Below are positions 6,133 through 9,401 of a DNA stretch of 9,401 nucleotides, one piece after another. The position numbers were made by a program, and so were the translations under genes. The notes beneath the pieces are model-generated. The model was given only the letters and a program-made list of their open reading frames with translations. It was not told where the DNA came from and made no database searches. Origin of the DNA: Bordetella parapertussis (GTDB lineage Bacteria > Pseudomonadota > Gammaproteobacteria > Burkholderiales > Burkholderiaceae_C); contig CAMDJS010000078.1 of assembly GCA_945900685.1 (NCBI GenBank), positions 1-9,401 on the forward strand, read 5' to 3'. Every line of letters begins with the position of its first letter. Position 1 is the first letter of the stretch.

Positions 6133-8712
6133 CTAAACCTGCTCTGCCACCCGCCGACCAATATGCGCCAGTGATTCTTCCACTTGGTCTATCAATATCA
6201 AACACAAATCGCCGGGGTTTAATTTGTCCAGCGCATAGTCGATGGCGATGAACTCACCTTGTATTTCTGCAATGTCGCTCGTCAACGTGGCATCTTTCAA
6301 ACCTTGGCGCAGCAAAGCAATGACTTCTCCGTCAGCACGGCCGCGTTGGCAGGCATCTTCAAACAACACCACGCGCTCAAACGCATCACCGATGAGCCGG
6401 GTTTGCTCGCGAATATCTTCATCGCGCCGGTCACCGGCACCGCTGATGACCACGCTGCGTTCTTTGGCAGGCAAGTTGGTAACGGCCTGCACCAGCGCTT
6501 TGATCGCGTCCGGGTTGTGGCCGTAGTCGGCAATGATGGTGGCACCCTTGTAGCTGAACATATTGAAACGACCCGGCACACCTTGTGTGTCGCTTGCAAA
6601 AGTGGACAAGCCTTGGCAAATAGCTTCCCATGGCAGTGCAACAGCCCAAGCAGCGCCGATGGAAGCCATGGCGTTTTCGATTTGAAAACCAATCGCGCCG
6701 TTTTGTGTCAATGGCACTTCTTGCAAAGAAATACGCACTTGTTGTGTGCCTTCTTGCGCGACGATATGTCCGTCTTGCACATACAGCACGCGCTTACCTT
6801 GGGCGCGGTGCGTGGCCAACACCGGGTGGTGCGGGTCGACCGCAAAAAACGTGACTTGTCCGGGGCAATTCAGCGCCATGGCGGCCACCATCGGGTCGGT
6901 GGCATTGAGCACAGCCATGCCGTTGGGCGCGACGTTTTGCACGATAACGCGTTTGAGCACCGCCAAATCTTCCACGGTGCTGATGTAGTTCAAACCCAAG
7001 TGATCGCCTGCGCCAATGTTGGTCACCACCGCCACCTGACAGCGGTCAAACGCCAAGCCTTCGCGCAACATGCCGCCGCGCGCGGTCTCCAGCACTGCAG
7101 CATCTACATCGGGGTGCATCAACACGCTGCGTGCACTGCGCGGGCCGCTGCAGTCGCCAGTGTCGAGTTGCAAACCGTTGACAAACACGCCATCGGTGTT
7201 GGTCATACCGGTGCGCAAACCGCTGGTGCGCAACAAGTGTGCGCACAAACGCACCGTGGTGGTTTTGCCGTTGGTGCCGGTGACGGCAATCAATGGAATG
7301 CGACCGTCTTGGCCGTTGGCAAACATGGTGTCGATGATGGCGCTGCCGACATCGCGACCCTTGCCGAACGAGGGTTGCAAATGCATACGTAAACCGGGCG
7401 CGGCGTTCACCTCAACCACTCCGCCATTTTGTTCTTCCAATGGCTTGATGACAGATTCACACACTACGTCCACACCGCACACATCGAGCCCAACCATTTG
7501 CGCGGCCATGACAGCGCGCGCAGCGACTTCGGGGTGCACGTCATCAGTCACATCGGTGGCAGTGCCGCCGGTGGACAAATTGGCATTGTTACGCAGCACG
7601 ACGCGCGAGCCTTTGGTCGGCACGCTGTCGGCATCAAAGCCTTGTTCTTTCAATCGTGCGAGCGCGATGTCATCGAAACGGATTTTGGTGAGCGATGTGG
7701 CGTGACCGTCGCCACGGCGTGGGTCTGCATTGACTTTCTCAACCAATTGACGCACGGAGGATGTGCCGTCGCCCACCACCAACGGCGGTTCACGGCGTGC
7801 AGCGGCGACCATGCGGTCACCGACCACCAGCAAGCGGTAATCGCTGCCCGGCAAAAAACTCTCGACCATGATGTCGTCGCGGTACTCAAGCGCGTTGTTG
7901 AACGCCTCTATGACTTCTTCGCGGGTGCGGATGTTGACCACCACACCTTTGCCTTGGTTACCGTCGCGCGGTTTGACCACCACTGGCAAACCAATGTCTT
8001 GTGCTGCTGCCCAAGCGTCATCTGCGCTGCTGACAGGACGACCGCGAGGTACGGGCACGCCTGCGGCCATCAACAGTTTTTTGCTGAGTTCTTTGTCTTG
8101 CGCAATGGATTCGGCGATGGCGCTGCTGGCGTCGGTTTCTGCGGCTTGTATGCGTCTTTGTTTGCTGCCCCAGCCGAATTGCACCAGGCTGGCATCTGTC
8201 AAACGGCGGTAGGGCACGCCGCGCGCCAAAGCTGCATCCACGATGGCGCCGGTCGATGGGCCTAGACGAATGTCTTCATCGAGTTCGCGCATTTCCTCCA
8301 AAGCCTGGTCGACATCAAACTGCTTGGATTCAAACGCGGCCAGACACAACTGCTCGGCCAAACGCATGGCGAGTTTGCCAACTTGCTCAACCGAATATTC
8401 GACCACCACTTGAAACAAACCTTCTTCAGGCGTGGGCGTGGTTCGGCTGAACGTGACCGGGCAACCGGCTTGTATTTGCAAATGCAAGACCACAGCTTCA
8501 AGCGCATGCGCCATGCTCAGGTGCGCGTCGCGTTCACCGGGTTGCAAGCGGCCTAAGCCCGGAAACAAATGGCGCAGGCGTTTTTCAAAAGCTTGCTGGT
8601 CGGCGCTGAGGTCACTTTCCAAGCCAGGTGCGCAGCGCACCATGGCTTCGATGGCGGTGTGGCGGGTCCACAGATTGGGACCGCGCAAGGCGCGAATGCG
8701 GGAGACTTCCAT
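6133..8712 (-). CDS. cphA: Cyanophycin synthetase CphA
   Basis: CphA polymerises aspartate and arginine with ATP into multi-L-arginyl-poly-L-aspartate, a cytoplasmic storage granule. The 859 residues have the normal layout. An N domain (about 1-160) opens with the family signature MEVSRIRALRGPNLW. An ATP-grasp domain (about 165-470) has VVKPRDGNQGKGVVV (245-259) and EVNAAPGLRMH (434-444). A Mur-ligase-like domain (about 472-850) has the P-loop GTNGKTTT (479-486), TNIGAGDHLG (564-573), K587 at the place of the modified lysine of Mur ligases, and a full C-terminal lobe with ADYGHNPDA (728-736). All expected catalytic motifs look intact. Its ATG overlaps the stop of the upstream cphA' gene by one base (TGATG on the minus strand), with AAGGA 10 nt before it, so the two are translationally coupled. 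It ends with TAG, and the solute-binding gene follows after 168 bp with its own promoter. No cyanophycinase gene is in view. Confidence 0.96.
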   Translation of the reverse strand: MEVSRIRALRGPNLWTRHTAIEAMVRCAPGLESDLSADQQAFEKRLRHLFPGLGRLQPGERDAHLSMAHALEAVVLHLQIQAGCPVTFSRTTPTPEEGLFQVVVEYSVEQVGKLAMRLAEQLCLAAFESKQFDVDQALEEMRELDEDIRLGPSTGAIVDAALARGVPYRRLTDASLVQFGWGSKQRRIQAAETDASSAIAESIAQDKELSKKLLMAAGVPVPRGRPVSSADDAWAAAQDIGLPVVVKPRDGNQGKGVVVNIRTREEVIEAFNNALEYRDDIMVESFLPGSDYRLLVVGDRMVAAARREPPLVVGDGTSSVRQLVEKVNADPRRGDGHATSLTKIRFDDIALARLKEQGFDADSVPTKGSRVVLRNNANLSTGGTATDVTDDVHPEVAARAVMAAQMVGLDVCGVDVVCESVIKPLEEQNGGVVEVNAAPGLRMHLQPSFGKGRDVGSAIIDTMFANGQDGRIPLIAVTGTNGKTTTVRLCAHLLRTSGLRTGMTNTDGVFVNGLQLDTGDCSGPRSARSVLMHPDVDAAVLETARGGMLREGLAFDRCQVAVVTNIGAGDHLGLNYISTVEDLAVLKRVIVQNVAPNGMAVLNATDPMVAAMALNCPGQVTFFAVDPHHPVLATHRAQGKRVLYVQDGHIVAQEGTQQVRISLQEVPLTQNGAIGFQIENAMASIGAAWAVALPWEAICQGLSTFASDTQGVPGRFNMFSYKGATIIADYGHNPDAIKALVQAVTNLPAKERSVVISGAGDRRDEDIREQTRLIGDAFERVVLFEDACQRGRADGEVIALLRQGLKDATLTSDIAEIQGEFIAIDYALDKLNPGDLCLILIDQVEESLAHIGRRVAEQV

Positions 8713-9401
8713 CAGGCTTTCATCCTTGCAAGATCAAGATTGGCAATCGCAGACGGTTGTCCGTAATTTTTCAAACCGGCGCGAATCAAATCGGGCGTCA
8801 TGTCCAGCGCCCAAGCCACTGCCACTGAAGCAAGCAAATTGTGTGTGCTTAGCTTGCCGTCGCTCAGGTGTTTGGCGATGGCCGGGAAATCCAGTTGCAG
8901 CAAACTGTGTTCATGTGCGCCGCGCGACATCATCACCTGACCGTTTGAAAAATACACAGCGCGTCCTTGTTGGGCCAAGTGCTTTTGAACATGCGTGTTA
9001 TGTTGATCGGCGGCATAAAAAATGACTTCGCCGTCGCACAAATCGGCCAGTTCAACCACAGCTTCGTCTTCGGCGTTCAGCACCGCTGCGCCTTCGGGCA
9101 GCACCAGGTCAATTTGGGTGCGCACCACATTGCGAACCTGCTCGGGCGTGAGAATGTCGTGGTCTTCCAGGCCGCTGTGGTCCGGCATGTCGGTGAGCAC
9201 GCCGACGTGGCAGCGGTCGTAAGGCAGGCCCTCATCCAACACTTGCCGCGGTGTGTTTTCAAACACGGCTGCATCAAGCGCACGGTTGATGAGAAGTCGT
9301 TGGCTGGCTTCAAACACGCGCGCGTCTTTCGGGTCCACCAGACGCTGGTCCATGAACAAGCCGCGTGCTGACGCAAGTCCTGTGCGTCGTCCTGAAAGAT
9401 G
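8712..9401 (-). CDS. cphA': Cyanophycin synthetase-like CphA', 5' end outside window
   Basis: The last 229 codons of a second cyanophycin-synthetase-like gene. The frame stays open to the window edge, so the start and the ATP-grasp and P-loop parts lie beyond it. The visible part matches the Mur-ligase-like core: SGRRTGLASARGLFMDQRLV, then INRALDAAVFEN, YDRCHVGVLTDMPDHSG, PEGAAVLNAEDEAVV, and a closing helix before DLARMKA. It ends where CphA goes on with its C-terminal lobe, so about 140 residues, including the HNPDA motif, have no counterpart. It also has TDMPDH (nt 9177-9200) where CphA has TNIGAGDH, and arginine in the region of CphA K587. Tandem cphA'/cphA pairs are known in Burkholderiales such as Cupriavidus necator, and a reduced paralogue, CphA2, is known in cyanobacteria. 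Coupling to cphA suggests a joint role, perhaps handling arginine or beta-aspartyl-arginine units. The exact activity is inferred only. Confidence 0.88.
   Translation of the reverse strand, partial: HLSGRRTGLASARGLFMDQRLVDPKDARVFEASQRLLINRALDAAVFENTPRQVLDEGLPYDRCHVGVLTDMPDHSGLEDHDILTPEQVRNVVRTQIDLVLPEGAAVLNAEDEAVVELADLCDGEVIFYAADQHNTHVQKHLAQQGRAVYFSNGQVMMSRGAHEHSLLQLDFPAIAKHLSDGKLSTHNLLASVAVAWALDMTPDLIRAGLKNYGQPSAIANLDLARMKA

Noticed and set aside
5967..6161. 64-codon minus-strand frame between cphA and the solute-binding gene
   Set aside because: It begins with TTG inside the cphA 3' end, has no ribosome binding site, and runs through the promoter and palindrome of the next gene. No family is recognised.
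6259..7392. Long open frame (377 codons) on the plus strand opposite cphA
   Set aside because: It is antisense to the well-conserved CphA coding frame and its translation is His/Gln/Ala-rich with no domain. It is explained by codon bias of the real gene.
7429..8265. Second long plus-strand open frame (278 codons) opposite cphA
   Set aside because: It has the same shadow character: no ribosome binding site, no recognisable motif, and lies wholly within CphA.

Overview
The window looks like chromosomal DNA of a betaproteobacterium, most likely order Burkholderiales. The clues are a cyanophycin synthetase with the N-terminus MEVSRIRALRGPNLW, a second cyanophycin-synthetase-like gene fused to it head to tail, a TakP-like TRAP solute-binding protein with a twin-arginine leader, and a full-length ComEC. 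This placement rests on remembered family features, not on a search.

Layout. On the plus strand at the left are three genes reading rightward: a secreted Ala/Lys/Glu-rich repeat protein (201-1331), a small exported surface-adhesin-E-like protein (1387-1824), and the DNA-uptake channel ComEC (1876-4314, TTG start). After a 122-bp gap with a candidate promoter comes a small exported single-domain cupin (4437-4826). It converges on a minus-strand TRAP-type solute-binding protein (4873-5964), and a bidirectional hairpin terminator (4829-4852) lies between them. The solute-binding gene has its own candidate sigma70 promoter, with a perfect 17-nt palindrome across the -10 region. The right third is the minus-strand pair cphA' (8712-9401, running off the window edge) and cphA (6133-8712), joined by a TGATG stop/start overlap.

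How the genes work together. The cph pair makes or modifies cyanophycin (multi-L-arginyl-poly-L-aspartate), a nitrogen and carbon reserve, and is almost certainly one operon. CphA has every domain expected. The visible part of CphA' ends before the C-terminal Mur-ligase lobe and differs from CphA at residues conserved in Mur ligases. The solute-binding protein probably delivers a 2-oxoacid or similar carboxylate to a TRAP permease, but no permease subunits are visible here. The three left-hand genes could be one transcript of envelope-directed proteins, but only ComEC has a firm function.

No wholly new system was recognised. The items most worth a second look are the promoter/operator ahead of the solute-binding gene, the reduced CphA' partner, and the two repeat families (25 and 15 residues) in the first gene. 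No RNA genes, insertion sequences or CRISPR arrays were seen, and no stretch over 300 bases lacks a gene. The first 200 bases hold no gene or promoter that could be supported.
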